Source: DAIQNV01 sp036788215
GTDB lineage: Bacteria; Planctomycetota; Phycisphaerae; Phycisphaerales; UBA1924
DNA length: 56,978 nucleotides
Reading direction: 5' to 3'
Assembly (NCBI GenBank): GCA_036788215.1
Contig: DAIQNV010000012.1
Span: 1 to 56,978 of the forward strand
Below the pieces are notes generated by a model. The model made no database searches. It worked only from the letters and a program-made list of their open reading frames with translations, and had not been told where the DNA came from. Made by a program: the position numbers and the translations under genes. Shown one piece after another: positions 32,788 through 40,865 of the stretch; the first letter of the stretch is position 1, and each line of letters starts with the position of its first letter.

Positions 32788-34170
32788 ATGCGCAGCACGC
32801 CGAAGAAGTTGGATCGCGCTCTGGCTGTTCTCGTCGCGGGGGCGGGGCTGGCGATGGGGGTGGTGGGTGCGTCGGCGAACCCGATCCGGGAAGGGACGGG
32901 CGAGCGTCGGGCGGCTTTGGACGCGATGGAGTTGCAGCCCTTCGACCAGTCGCTGTGGTCGAATCTGAGCAACTGGTACAACGGCGAGGCGGTGACGCCC
33001 GGGGCGACGGACGGGAAGGTGGTGGTGATCTACACCTTCGCGAGCTATCTGAACAGCTCGATGAGCCCGATGGTGGGGCTGGACCGGCTGCTGCAGCGGT
33101 ACAAGGACGAGGGGCTGATGGTGGTGGGGGTTCACCACCCGCAGGGGTTCGAGGGTTCGGAGGCGCAGGTGAAAAGGCGTCGCGTCAGCTTCCCGATCGC
33201 GCACGACGCGACGGGGGCGTTCCGCGAGGCGCTGCGGGTGGACCAGGACCCGGACATCTACGTCATCGATCGGGCGGGGCAGCTTCGGTACGCGGATATC
33301 GAGACGGGGTCGGTCGATGACGCGGTGAAGACGCTGATCGCGGAGAGCGCGGTGAAGGCGGGGGGCACGCTTGAGCGTCGTGCGGAGGCGCTGCGTCAGG
33401 CGGAGCTTGAGGCCCGGCGGAGCGCGAGCCTGCGTTCGCAGGTCAACCTCGCGACGCTGCCGGACGTGCCCTTCGCCCAGCCCACGGAGGATGAATACGA
33501 GCGGGTCACCTGGCCCACGATGTACGAGTACCAGGACGGGTCGCAGGGGCGTCAGAACGACCGGGACCGCGAGGAGGATTCGCCCCGGGCGATCGATATC
33601 CCGGAGGACGCACGGTTCGCGCCGGCGCCGCCCCGGAGTCGGCTGGGGCGTGTGACGATGGTGTATTTCTGGACGCCCGAGGAGGGGATGGCGTCGTGGA
33701 ACACCTTCTACGACGCTGTGCAGCAGTATCAGCGTGCTTACGACCGCGACCTGGTGGTCATCGGCGCCGCGGTGATGGGGCCGGACGATCAGAACCGTGG
33801 ATGGGGCCGGGAGGCGGACGACGCTCGGGACAAGCGGGTCCGCGAGGCGAAGGAGCGTTTTGATTCGTTTTTCAGCAAGAAGCCCCTGAACCATGTGCTG
33901 ATGGACGACATGGACGGCGGGTCGTTGCTGAACTCGGTCACGGGCGATGGCGGGCGGCGGGGCCGGTCGGACACGATCTGGCTCCCGTACGCGGGGCTGG
34001 TCAGCTCGGACGGGCAGCTTCGTTGGCACGGGCACCTGGGGCGTGACGGGGAGGAGTTCCGCGATGCGCTGAGCCGGATGCTGCGCGACGACCCGGGCGT
34101 GAAGGCCCGGCGGGCGGCGGAGGAGCGGTACATCAACGAGGTGATCCAGAAGCAGCAGGGTGGAGGCTGA
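32788..34170 (+). CDS. Secreted double thioredoxin-fold protein lacking CXXC
   Basis: The 460-residue product has a signal peptide (to about ASA, residue 30). Two TlpA-like thioredoxin-fold domains follow. The first (about 45-190) reads KVVVIYTFASYLNSSMSPM, where a redox member would have W-C-x-x-C. The second (about 285-440) reads VTMVYFWTPEEGMASWNTF, also without cysteines. The second ends WLPYAGLVSSDGQLRWHGH, matching the cis-Pro and C-terminal strand region. It therefore cannot work as a dithiol reductase and probably binds or scaffolds. GGGAG precedes the ATG. It is followed by a related gene pair at 34212-35492 with the same two-domain layout. Confidence 0.8.
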   Translation: MRSTPKKLDRALAVLVAGAGLAMGVVGASANPIREGTGERRAALDAMELQPFDQSLWSNLSNWYNGEAVTPGATDGKVVVIYTFASYLNSSMSPMVGLDRLLQRYKDEGLMVVGVHHPQGFEGSEAQVKRRRVSFPIAHDATGAFREALRVDQDPDIYVIDRAGQLRYADIETGSVDDAVKTLIAESAVKAGGTLERRAEALRQAELEARRSASLRSQVNLATLPDVPFAQPTEDEYERVTWPTMYEYQDGSQGRQNDRDREEDSPRAIDIPEDARFAPAPPRSRLGRVTMVYFWTPEEGMASWNTFYDAVQQYQRAYDRDLVVIGAAVMGPDDQNRGWGREADDARDKRVREAKERFDSFFSKKPLNHVLMDDMDGGSLLNSVTGDGGRRGRSDTIWLPYAGLVSSDGQLRWHGHLGRDGEEFRDALSRMLRDDPGVKARRAAEERYINEVIQKQQGGG

Positions 34171-34211
34171 TCGGGCATCGGGCCCGGTCTTTGGTTCGCG
34201 GAAGGGTGATG

Positions 34212-35003
34212 ATGATGGCTTGTGGCATTCGTGTTCTCGCGTTGGCTGCGGTGTTGGTGTGCGCCCCGGGCGGGCTCGTTCGGGCCCAGGAGGCGGAGCC
34301 CGAGCCCGTGCTGCGTCGGCCCAGCGCCGGCCAGCCCGCACCCACCGCTCCCAGGCCCTCGACCGGCCCGGCGCGGGAGCGTGCGGAGCGGGAGATCCCC
34401 GAGCCCTCGCGCGAGGAGGTCGTCGCGGGGGTGCTGGCGAGCGCGTTCGACCCGGCGTGGCTGTCGTCGCTGTCGGGCTGGACGGGTGCGGAGGCGTGGA
34501 CGCAGGAGGCGATCAAGGGACGCGTCCTGGTGCTGGCGTTCTGGAACGCGGAGGACCTCCGCGCGGTCCGGGCGATGCCGGCGCTGACCCGCTTGGAGCA
34601 GCGGTTCGATGACGAGCCGCTGGCGGTGGTGGGGGTTCACGGGTCGGAGGGATGGGCGCGGGCCCAGGAGATGATCTCGGCGAAAAGGGTGCAGTCGCCG
34701 GTGGCGCTCGACGCCAAGGGGACGCTTGCGAAGGCGTTGGCGATCGAGGAGGTGCCGACGGTGGTGCTGGTCGACCGGGCGGGCCAGGTGCGGGCGATGA
34801 CCAACCGGCTCGGGGATCTCCCGAAGCTGGCTGCGGAACTGCTCCGCGAGACGCCTGAGCAGGCGCTCGCGACGCGGCGCGGGCGCGCCGAGGCCTACGA
34901 GACCCTGAAGGCGGCCCGCGAGGCGGGCGCCGGGGAGACCGCTGCGGCGCCGGTGAAGCGGGAGGTGCGGGTGCCGGCGTCGGCGTACGCGGGGGCTGCC
35001 TAG
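34212..35003 (+). CDS. Secreted thioredoxin-fold protein lacking CXXC, ends at in-frame TAG
   Basis: The 263-residue product has a signal peptide (VLALAAVLVCAPGGLVRAQ). The thioredoxin-fold domain (about 80-215) reads VLVLAFWNAEDLRAVRAMP, with no cysteine pair, and VPTVVLVDRAGQVRAMT, with the cis-Pro region kept. The frame ends at TAG 35001-35003, but the same frame continues open into the CGPC-containing domain that starts at GTG 35028. The upstream paralogue is a continuous two-domain protein of like size, so this may be one gene cut by a stop codon. Three ATGs (34209, 34212, 34215) follow GGAAGGG; the exact start is uncertain. Confidence 0.72.
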   Translation: MMACGIRVLALAAVLVCAPGGLVRAQEAEPEPVLRRPSAGQPAPTAPRPSTGPARERAEREIPEPSREEVVAGVLASAFDPAWLSSLSGWTGAEAWTQEAIKGRVLVLAFWNAEDLRAVRAMPALTRLEQRFDDEPLAVVGVHGSEGWARAQEMISAKRVQSPVALDAKGTLAKALAIEEVPTVVLVDRAGQVRAMTNRLGDLPKLAAELLRETPEQALATRRGRAEAYETLKAAREAGAGETAAAPVKREVRVPASAYAGAA

Positions 35004-35027
35004 CCTCTGCATAACGAGGCCCGGCGG

Positions 35028-35492
35028 GTGAGCGGGCTGGACGTGCAGGGGCGGAGGCTCCCGGTAGCGTTCAACCCGGGCGGGCAGGAGAAGTGGCTGG
35101 CCAAGCCCATCGAGAACCTGGAGAACCGGGTGGTGGTGCTGGACTTCTGGGGCACCCGGTGCGGCCCCTGCATCGCGGCGAGCCCGATCCTCGACGCGGT
35201 GGCGAAGCGGTACCCCGAGCAGGTCGCGGTGATCGCGGTGGGCGGGCAGCGGGACACCGAGTCGGAGGTCGCGGGGTACATCCGTGAGCACCCGACCGCG
35301 TACAGCCATGTGTTCGACCAGGAGCAGCGGGTGTACCGGGGGCTGCGGATCCGGGGGATCCCGCACACGGTGGTGATGAGCACCGATGGCGTGGTGCGGT
35401 GGCAGGGCCACCCTGCGGACCCCGCGTTCCTCCTGGCGATCGAGAAGCTGGTCGAGGTCGACCCGAGGCTCAGGGCGCTGCGCGAAGGCTGA
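35028..35492 (+). CDS. TlpA-like thioredoxin domain with intact CGPC
   Basis: The 154-residue thioredoxin fold has the redox motif DFWGTRCGPCIAASP and cis-Pro RIRGIPHTVVMSTDGVV. It lacks its own signal peptide, unlike TlpA-type exported proteins. It lies in the same frame as the preceding gene, 24 bases after that gene's TAG; the intervening codons (PLHNEARR) are sense. If read through, or if the TAG is an assembly error, the whole is a 430-residue exported two-domain protein like the one at 32788. GTG 35028 has only a GGCGG-like site ahead. It is followed 20 bp later by trmL. Confidence 0.75.
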   Translation: MSGLDVQGRRLPVAFNPGGQEKWLAKPIENLENRVVVLDFWGTRCGPCIAASPILDAVAKRYPEQVAVIAVGGQRDTESEVAGYIREHPTAYSHVFDQEQRVYRGLRIRGIPHTVVMSTDGVVRWQGHPADPAFLLAIEKLVEVDPRLRALREG

Positions 35493-35512
35493 GCGCCGAG
35501 CGGGGGTCCCCG

Positions 35513-36016
35513 TTGATCCACCTGGTGCTGCACGAGCCCGAGATTCCGAACAACACGGGCGCGATCGGTCGGCTCTCTGTCGGGCTGGGCATGGCGCTGC
35601 ACCTGATCCACCCGGTGGGCTTTGACCTGGGCGAAAAGGCGGTGCGCCGCAGCGGGCTCGATTACTGGGCGAGGCTGGTGCTGGCGGAGCACGCGGACTG
35701 GGGGGCCTACCTGGAAGCGGCGCGGCCCGAGCGGGTGTGGCTCCTGTGTGCGCACGCGGAACGGGCGATCTACGACGCGGACCTCCGGGCGGGGGACCAC
35801 CTGGTCCTGGGCAAAGAGAGCGACGGGCTGCCCGACGAGGTGCTGCGGGCGTTCCCCTCGGGACGGATCACCGTCCCGATGACGGGCGAGGAGCGATCGC
35901 TCAACCTGGCGACCGCAGCGGCAGCAGCAGCCAGCGAGGCGCTCCGCCAGGCGCTGGCGCGGGGCGAGCGGTCGGTCGGGGCGGACGGAAGGCTGGTGGA
36001 GCGGAGAAATGGGTAG
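35513..36016 (+). CDS. trmL: tRNA (cytidine/uridine-34 2'-O)-methyltransferase TrmL
   Basis: The 167-residue compact SPOUT methyltransferase lacks an extra RNA-binding domain. LVLHEPEIPNNTGAIGRL is the TrmL (CspR/YibK) opening, LVLGKESDGLPDEV the second motif and EERSLNLATAAAAAASEAL the third. It methylates the wobble-base ribose of leucine tRNAs. It starts at TTG 35513, where the family begins (IHLVLHEP). GGGGG lies a few bases ahead. It follows the thioredoxin gene by 20 bp and ends 10 bp before the small lipoprotein gene. Confidence 0.9.
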   Translation: MIHLVLHEPEIPNNTGAIGRLSVGLGMALHLIHPVGFDLGEKAVRRSGLDYWARLVLAEHADWGAYLEAARPERVWLLCAHAERAIYDADLRAGDHLVLGKESDGLPDEVLRAFPSGRITVPMTGEERSLNLATAAAAAASEALRQALARGERSVGADGRLVERRNG

Positions 36017-36019
36017 AGT
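36014..36019 (+). promoter_or_regulatory. -10-like TAGAGT
   Basis: TAGAGT overlaps the trmL stop codon (TAG) and ends seven bases before ATG 36027. Confidence 0.4.
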
Positions 36020-36026
36020 GTGGGTG

Positions 36027-36290
36027 ATGTCGCGAATGGGTCTTCCAACAGGTAGTGGGTCGGCGGCGCCGGGCGCACGAGATCGTGGGCGGTTGGTCGT
36101 GGTGGCGCTGGCGGCTCTGGCGTTGGCGACGCTGGCTGGGTGTCAGCCCCCGTTGTTTACCAGTCGCGATGTGCGCAGCCCCTACGACCGGTACGACATC
36201 GTGCGGGACCGGTATCCGCAGCCTTTTCTGCGCGATGAGTTCGGGCGCAAGCTCCCGAATCTTCGTGGTCGTCTGCTGCGGGGTCCGTAA
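36027..36290 (+). CDS. Small lipoprotein of unknown function
   Basis: The 87-residue product has a basic N-terminus, hydrophobic helix VVVALAALALATLAG and a Cys (LAGC, near residue 38). A short polar region ends RDVRSPYDRYDIVRDRYPQP and then FGRKLPNLRGRLLRGP. The YDRYDxVRxxYxPxxxxDxFGR pattern looks like a conserved small-lipoprotein tail, but I know of no function. It would be anchored in the envelope. Confidence 0.65.
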   Translation: MSRMGLPTGSGSAAPGARDRGRLVVVALAALALATLAGCQPPLFTSRDVRSPYDRYDIVRDRYPQPFLRDEFGRKLPNLRGRLLRGP

Positions 36291-36575
36291 GGGGTTGGTG
36301 TTTGGCGCTCGTGCGTGGGGTTCCGGGACGATCCTGATCGGGTGCCACTCGGCATTTGTGTCGAAGAGGGCGGATTGTGCGCCGTATCCGCAAGTTTTGG
36401 CGGTCAAGCGTCCGATCGCTTGGTAGCCTTGACGGGTAACGACCGCGGACGCACGGATGGCGTCGCGTCACGCCCGATGGGACGGCGTGGCGGAGCCCGC
36501 GAGTCGACGCACACACGACCCTCGGCCCTGTCGGGTGGATCACCCCGACGGCCCTCGCCCGCGATGGTGCCTGTC

Positions 36576-37262
36576 ATGACGACCCCGCCTTCACCGCGAG
36601 CTTCCCGGACGACCGGTTCGATGTCTCTCCGTACGCGCGTGATCTGGTCGGCGCTCGCCGGCTCGATGGTGCTCGTGACGGGTGGGCTCAGCCTCCTTGG
36701 TGGGCACGGGCCCGCCACTGCGGGGGCGTCGATCGACGGGCGGGTGCTGACGCCTCTGGCGGAGGTCGAGGGGCCCCGCACGCTCGAGTCCGTCTTCGAC
36801 ACCCGCCGGCCCCTGGACCGGGAACGCTGGACCGCGATCGTGATCCATGACTCGGGTGCGCCGGCGGATTCGGTCTCCGAGATCGACGCGCGGCACCGGC
36901 GGGCGGGTTTGACGAGCCTCGGGTACCACTTCGTGATCGGGAACGGGACGCGGATGGGGAACGGGTCGGTGCATGTGGGCGACCGGTGGCTGGAGCAGCT
37001 CCCCGGGGCGCACGTGGGCGGGCCGGACGGGGCGTACTACAACGGGTGTGCGATCGGTATCTGCGTGGTGGGGGACGGGGACCGGCGGGCGCCGACGGAC
37101 GCGCAGGTGCGTCGCCTGGCGCAGCTGGTGGTCGACCTCGCGCGTGAACTGGGGATTCCCCGCGATCGGATCCTGCTGCACTCGGACCTCGCGGAGACGA
37201 CGAGCCCCGGGCGTCTGTTCCCGGCGTCCTTGTTCTATGAGCAGATCGCCTGGCTGCCCTGA
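36576..37262 (+). CDS. N-acetylmuramoyl-L-alanine amidase / peptidoglycan-recognition domain, membrane-anchored
   Basis: The roughly 228-residue product has an N-terminal hydrophobic helix (VIWSALAGSMVLVTGGLSLL), then an amidase-2/PGRP domain: WTAIVIHDSG (zinc His), GYHFVIGNG, HVGGPDGAYYNGCAIGICVVGD and ILLHSDLAETTSPGRLFP (second His). The usual third ligand region H-x-x-x-x-x-T-x-C/D-P becomes TTSPG, so catalysis may be altered. It should act on cell-wall peptides outside the membrane. The start is uncertain: ATG 36564, 36576 and 36621 are all in frame without a ribosome site. A simple AAAGGGCC-type repeat follows the stop. Confidence 0.72.
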   Translation: MTTPPSPRASRTTGSMSLRTRVIWSALAGSMVLVTGGLSLLGGHGPATAGASIDGRVLTPLAEVEGPRTLESVFDTRRPLDRERWTAIVIHDSGAPADSVSEIDARHRRAGLTSLGYHFVIGNGTRMGNGSVHVGDRWLEQLPGAHVGGPDGAYYNGCAIGICVVGDGDRRAPTDAQVRRLAQLVVDLARELGIPRDRILLHSDLAETTSPGRLFPASLFYEQIAWLP

Positions 37263-37855
37263 CCAAAGGTCCAAAGTCGCAAAGAGCCAAAGGGCCAAAG
37301 GGCGAGGGTGCGCCGTGGACCGGCGCTGACCGCCCGTAGCGGCGCTGTGCGGCACCGACGGACGGACCCCGAAAGTGGTGTGATGGTCGAGCGGGGAAGA
37401 GTTGGATGGGCTGAAATCCGGGTGTCCGGTCGCGTTGGCGGGGCCCCTGAGGGGTGGTTGATCTTTTTCGGGATGCAACGCGGGCGTCACAGGCGGCGTA
37501 TGACCACGTGCCGTCCGATTCGGATCGGCTCTGGTGTGTAGAATCGGGGCCGGGGTTGAGGCGGGCGGGCTGCCCGCCGAAGCCCTGAGGGCCTTTGGGG
37601 CACCTGTGGTGTCTTTACGGGCCCCCTGAGTCCTTGGATATCCGCGAGGGATATCCACGGGAACGATGCCCGGGGGGCTTGCCCCTTGAGGGGCTTCGGT
37701 CGGGCGTGGGTCGCGGGCGGCGACCTGTGGATGGTTGTGTAGAGTGGGGCCGGCGGAGCCGGCGGCGTCCTTGCCCGTGGTCGGGTGGGGGCGAGGAAAG
37801 CCCGCTGAGGCGGGAGACGACGCGTGAGCGGGCGTGCCCGCCGGTGCAGGGTGTG
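37263..37855 (+). promoter_or_regulatory. Long leader before kinase: simple repeat, duplicated promoter-like element, hairpins
   Basis: There is no convincing gene in these 593 bases. At 37264-37305 is the stop-proximal repeat (CCAAAGGTCCAAAGTCG, then CCAAAGGGCC units). At about 37535-37553 is TGTGTAGAATCGGGGCCGG, and at 37735-37754 TGTGTAGAGTGGGGCCGG, a direct duplicate 200 bases apart whose TAGAAT/TAGAGT could be -10 boxes. Between them lie GC-rich hairpins (GGGCGGGCTGCCCGCC; GGGGGGCTTGCCCC). This looks like a tandem promoter with a structured leader. Confidence 0.5.
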
Positions 37856-38788
37856 ATGAGCGGTCTTCCAGTCGCCAAACAGAAGGGCGAGGTGGTCGAG
37901 GGCTACCGGATCCTTTCGGAGATCGGTCGCGGTGCGGCCTCGGCGATCTACTTGGTGCAGGAGGAGAAGACCAAGCACATCTGGGCCTTGAAGCACGTGG
38001 AGAAGGCGGACACGAAGGACCAGCGGTTCCTCGACCAGGCGGAGATCGAGTACCGGATCGCGCAGGAGCTGGACCACCCGGCGATCCGGAAGATCCCGAA
38101 GATGATCAAGAAGGGGAGCCTGCTGAAGACGCGGGAGCTCTTCCTGGTGATGGAGCTGGTGGACGGGATGTCGATGGAGCGGCACCCGCCCGACACCTTC
38201 GAGCAGGCGATCGACATCTTCACGCAGACGGCGCGGGGGCTCGGGCATATGCACTCGCGTGGGTTCGTGCACGCGGACATGAAGCCCAACAACATCGTGG
38301 TGTCGGACGGCGGCGTGGTGAAGGTGATCGACCTGGGGCAGAGCTGCAAGATCGGGACGATCAAGCCCCGGATCCAGGGGACGCCCGACTACATCGCTCC
38401 GGAGCAGGTGCACCGGCGGGAGATCACGCCTTCGACGGACGTGTACAACCTGGGCGCGACGATGTACTGGGTGCTGACGCGGAAGAACATCCCGACGGCG
38501 CTCGGGAAGGGGACGGGGCTCCTGGGTTCGGTGGACGATTCGCTCTTGGAGAAGCCCAAGCCGGCGATCGAGCTGAACAAGCGGATCCCGCCGATGCTGA
38601 ACGACCTGATCATGCAGTGCGTCGAGGTGAGCATCGCGGATCGGCCGGAGAGCATGGCGAAGGTGGGGGACCGGCTCGAGCTGATCCTCGGGAAGCTCAA
38701 CGCGCAGCAGCAGTCCGGGAGTGGGTCGAACGGCGGGGGGAAGGCGTCTGCGGTCCGTGCGACGGGGCAGCGGGCGTCGGAGGGCTGA
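37856..38788 (+). CDS. Serine/threonine protein kinase
   Basis: The 310-residue soluble Hanks-type kinase has glycine loop EIGRGAASAIYLV, catalytic Lys in WALKHVEK, HADMKPNNIVV with the catalytic Asp, DLGQS in place of DFG, the APE-like IAPEQ, and DVYNLGATMYWVLTRKNIP. All catalytic residues appear present. There is no membrane helix or sensor; the C-terminus ends in a Gly/Ser/Gln-rich tail. The start is ATG 37856, the only one just before the fold. The phosphoesterase gene follows immediately in the same frame, with its first plausible coding residues right after this stop, so the two are co-expressed. Confidence 0.88.
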   Translation: MSGLPVAKQKGEVVEGYRILSEIGRGAASAIYLVQEEKTKHIWALKHVEKADTKDQRFLDQAEIEYRIAQELDHPAIRKIPKMIKKGSLLKTRELFLVMELVDGMSMERHPPDTFEQAIDIFTQTARGLGHMHSRGFVHADMKPNNIVVSDGGVVKVIDLGQSCKIGTIKPRIQGTPDYIAPEQVHRREITPSTDVYNLGATMYWVLTRKNIPTALGKGTGLLGSVDDSLLEKPKPAIELNKRIPPMLNDLIMQCVEVSIADRPESMAKVGDRLELILGKLNAQQQSGSGSNGGGKASAVRATGQRASEG

Positions 38789-38896
38789 GCCATCTCACTC
38801 GACCTTGACCTACGCGACCCCGATGTCGTCGTCGCGACGCTTCGCGCGGGGGCGGAGGCGAACCATTCGGCGGCGTGCCGTTCGGGGTCGATCGAC

Positions 38897-39712
38897 GTGA
38901 TCCGCCCGCCCGGGACGCTCCTGGCGACGGGCGACCTGCACGACAACCCGGTGCACCTGCAGCGTCTGCTGGATGTGGCGCAGTACGACGGGCACATGAG
39001 CCTCGTGACGCCCTCGGACGCGGACGGGTGGGCCCGGCCTGTGCACCTGGTGCTGCACGAGGTGATCCACTCGGACAACCTGATGAACGGGATGGACTTC
39101 AGCTACCGGGCGCTGGCGCGGGTGGCTGCGGTGAAGGCGGACCACCCCGAGCACGTGCACACGATGCTGGCGAACCACGAGCTGGCGCAGATCGTGGGCG
39201 CGGGGATCATCAAGAACGGTGTGCGGGTGGTGGAGGCGTTCAACGAGGGGGTGGAGTTCGTCTTCGGTGATCGGGCGGACGAGGTGCAGGACGCGATCGA
39301 GGGGTTCGTGCGTTCGATGCCTTTGGCGCTTCGTTGCGAGACGCCCCGGGGGGATATTTTGTGTGCGCACTCGCTTCCCGGGATCGGGATGATGCACAAG
39401 TTCGATCCGACGATCCTGGAGCGCGGGCTGACGGCTGAGGACTATGTGCCCCGGCAGGGGTCGGCGCATCTGCTCGTGTGGGGGCGGGGGTACGACGCGG
39501 AGCAGATCGAGGACCTGGTGGAGCGGTGGGGGGTGTCGATGTTCGTCTTGGGTCACGAGCACGTGCAGGGGGGGGTGGAGTTCATCCCGCCTTGCGCGGT
39601 GGTGCTGAACTCGGACCATGCGCAAGGGGTGTACCTGCCGATCGACCTGTCGGATCCGCCCCTGGCACACGAGGCGCCGGGGCGGGTGCGTCCCCTGGCG
39701 TGGGGGGCCTGA
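38897..39712 (+). CDS. Calcineurin-like metallophosphoesterase
   Basis: The product is 271 residues from GTG 38897. The metallophosphoesterase motifs are ATGDLHDNPVHL (D-x-H), ...MLANHELAQI (N-H-E), CAHSLPG and LGHEHVQGG (G-H-x-H). It probably hydrolyses phosphoesters in the cytoplasm; the substrate is unknown. The reading frame is open and looks coding back to 38789, just after the kinase TGA. An ATC at 38792 stands seven bases behind GGAGGG, so a 306-residue form starting at a non-standard ATC is possible. It likely works with the kinase upstream, as kinase-phosphatase pairs do (inference). Confidence 0.8.
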   Translation: MIRPPGTLLATGDLHDNPVHLQRLLDVAQYDGHMSLVTPSDADGWARPVHLVLHEVIHSDNLMNGMDFSYRALARVAAVKADHPEHVHTMLANHELAQIVGAGIIKNGVRVVEAFNEGVEFVFGDRADEVQDAIEGFVRSMPLALRCETPRGDILCAHSLPGIGMMHKFDPTILERGLTAEDYVPRQGSAHLLVWGRGYDAEQIEDLVERWGVSMFVLGHEHVQGGVEFIPPCAVVLNSDHAQGVYLPIDLSDPPLAHEAPGRVRPLAWGA

Positions 39713-39843
39713 CGCGCGCCTGGGCGCGTCGGTCGTGGGGCGTTCGCCGGGTGATTGCGTTTGCACAAACGCATTCAGATCAGAATCTTTCGAAGATAAG
39801 ATTTACATGGGGATCCCCGGCTCGACTCGGCCCGGGTAGCGGG

Positions 39844-39849
39844 TAGCGT
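39844..39849 (+). promoter_or_regulatory. -10-like TAGCGT
   Basis: TAGCGT ends seven bases before ATG 39857. There is no Shine-Dalgarno. Confidence 0.4.
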
Positions 39850-39856
39850 CATTGCT

Positions 39857-40774
39857 ATGACGGACGGGCGTTGCGCACCTTCGTGCCCCTCGTGCGACTA
39901 TGACCTCGCGGGTATCGCCGCCTCCTGGGGGGATGCGTGCCCCTTGACGGGGTCGTGCAGCGAGTGCGGGGCGGGCTTTGCGTGGGGCGATCGGTTTCAT
40001 CCTTCGGCGCGGTGGCCCAGGTGGAGCGTGGAGGGGCGGCCCGGGCTCGGGACGGCGCTCGCGACCTTGGTGCGCCTCGTCCGTCCCCGGGCGTTCTGGC
40101 GGGGGGTGCGGGCGGATCTGCCCGCGAATCCGCGCGCGCTCGCGGGCGCCGCGGTGCTGGTGACGCTGGTGACCTACGCGTTGTCGGTGTGCGTGGCGCT
40201 GGGGTGCCGCTGGGCGCCGGTGGTGGCGGGGAAGTCGTCCTGGCCGGTGGGGTGGTGGTGGAAGCAGGACATCTGGCCCTGGGCTCCTGTCGAAGGTCGG
40301 TGGGGTGTGTTCGAGTTCGACCCGTTCGTGGCGCTGGCGGCGCTGTGGGCGATGCTGGTGCCGCTGGCGTTTACGGTGCTGCCAGTGACGCGTCGGCGAG
40401 CGGGGGTGCGCGACCTGTCGGGCGGGGTGGCGGCGCACCTGCGTCGGGTGGCGGTGTACGCGGTGCTGCCGGTGCCGGCGATCCTGGCGTTGCCCCGGGT
40501 GGGGTTTCACCTGGGTTCGTTGGTGACCGCGATGGACCCGTCGCGGCAGGTCTTCGGGGGGGCGCTCGGGTGGGCGAGCGGGCACGGGCTGGTGACGCTG
40601 GGCGTGACGGGGGCGTGGCTGTGGGTGTGGTGGCGCCGGGCGGCGACGGACTACCTCCGCCTGGCTCGCCCGGTGTGGTCGGTGGCGTCGGCCCTGGTGG
40701 TGGCGTTCGTGGCTTCGCTCGTGGTGATGTCGTTCCTGCCGGACGTTCCGGAGCTGCTGCTGACGCGGTGGTAG
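39857..40774 (+). CDS. Membrane protein with N-terminal zinc ribbon
   Basis: The 305-residue product begins CPSCDYDLAGI and ends the ribbon with CSECGAGF, a CxxC...CxxC zinc ribbon of the kind seen at the start of many planctomycete membrane proteins. Five or so hydrophobic helices follow: LAGAAVLVTLVTYALSVCVAL, FVALAALWAMLVPLAFTVL, VYAVLPVPAILALP, LVTLGVTGAWLWVWW and VASALVVAFVASLVVMSFL. No transporter or enzyme signature is recognised. It lies 92 bp before glyA on the same strand. Confidence 0.75.
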   Translation: MTDGRCAPSCPSCDYDLAGIAASWGDACPLTGSCSECGAGFAWGDRFHPSARWPRWSVEGRPGLGTALATLVRLVRPRAFWRGVRADLPANPRALAGAAVLVTLVTYALSVCVALGCRWAPVVAGKSSWPVGWWWKQDIWPWAPVEGRWGVFEFDPFVALAALWAMLVPLAFTVLPVTRRRAGVRDLSGGVAAHLRRVAVYAVLPVPAILALPRVGFHLGSLVTAMDPSRQVFGGALGWASGHGLVTLGVTGAWLWVWWRRAATDYLRLARPVWSVASALVVAFVASLVVMSFLPDVPELLLTRW

Positions 40775-40853
40775 GGGGTGTGGGCCGGGGGGGGGCCGGG
40801 TGGTCCCCCGGGGAGGCCCGGGGGGGTGGGGTGGAATCGTCGGATGGGGGCCG

Positions 40854-40859
40854 TAGACT
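40854..40859 (+). promoter_or_regulatory. -10-like TAGACT for glyA
   Basis: TAGACT ends six bases before ATG 40866. There is no Shine-Dalgarno. Confidence 0.5.
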
Positions 40860-40865
40860 GCGTTT

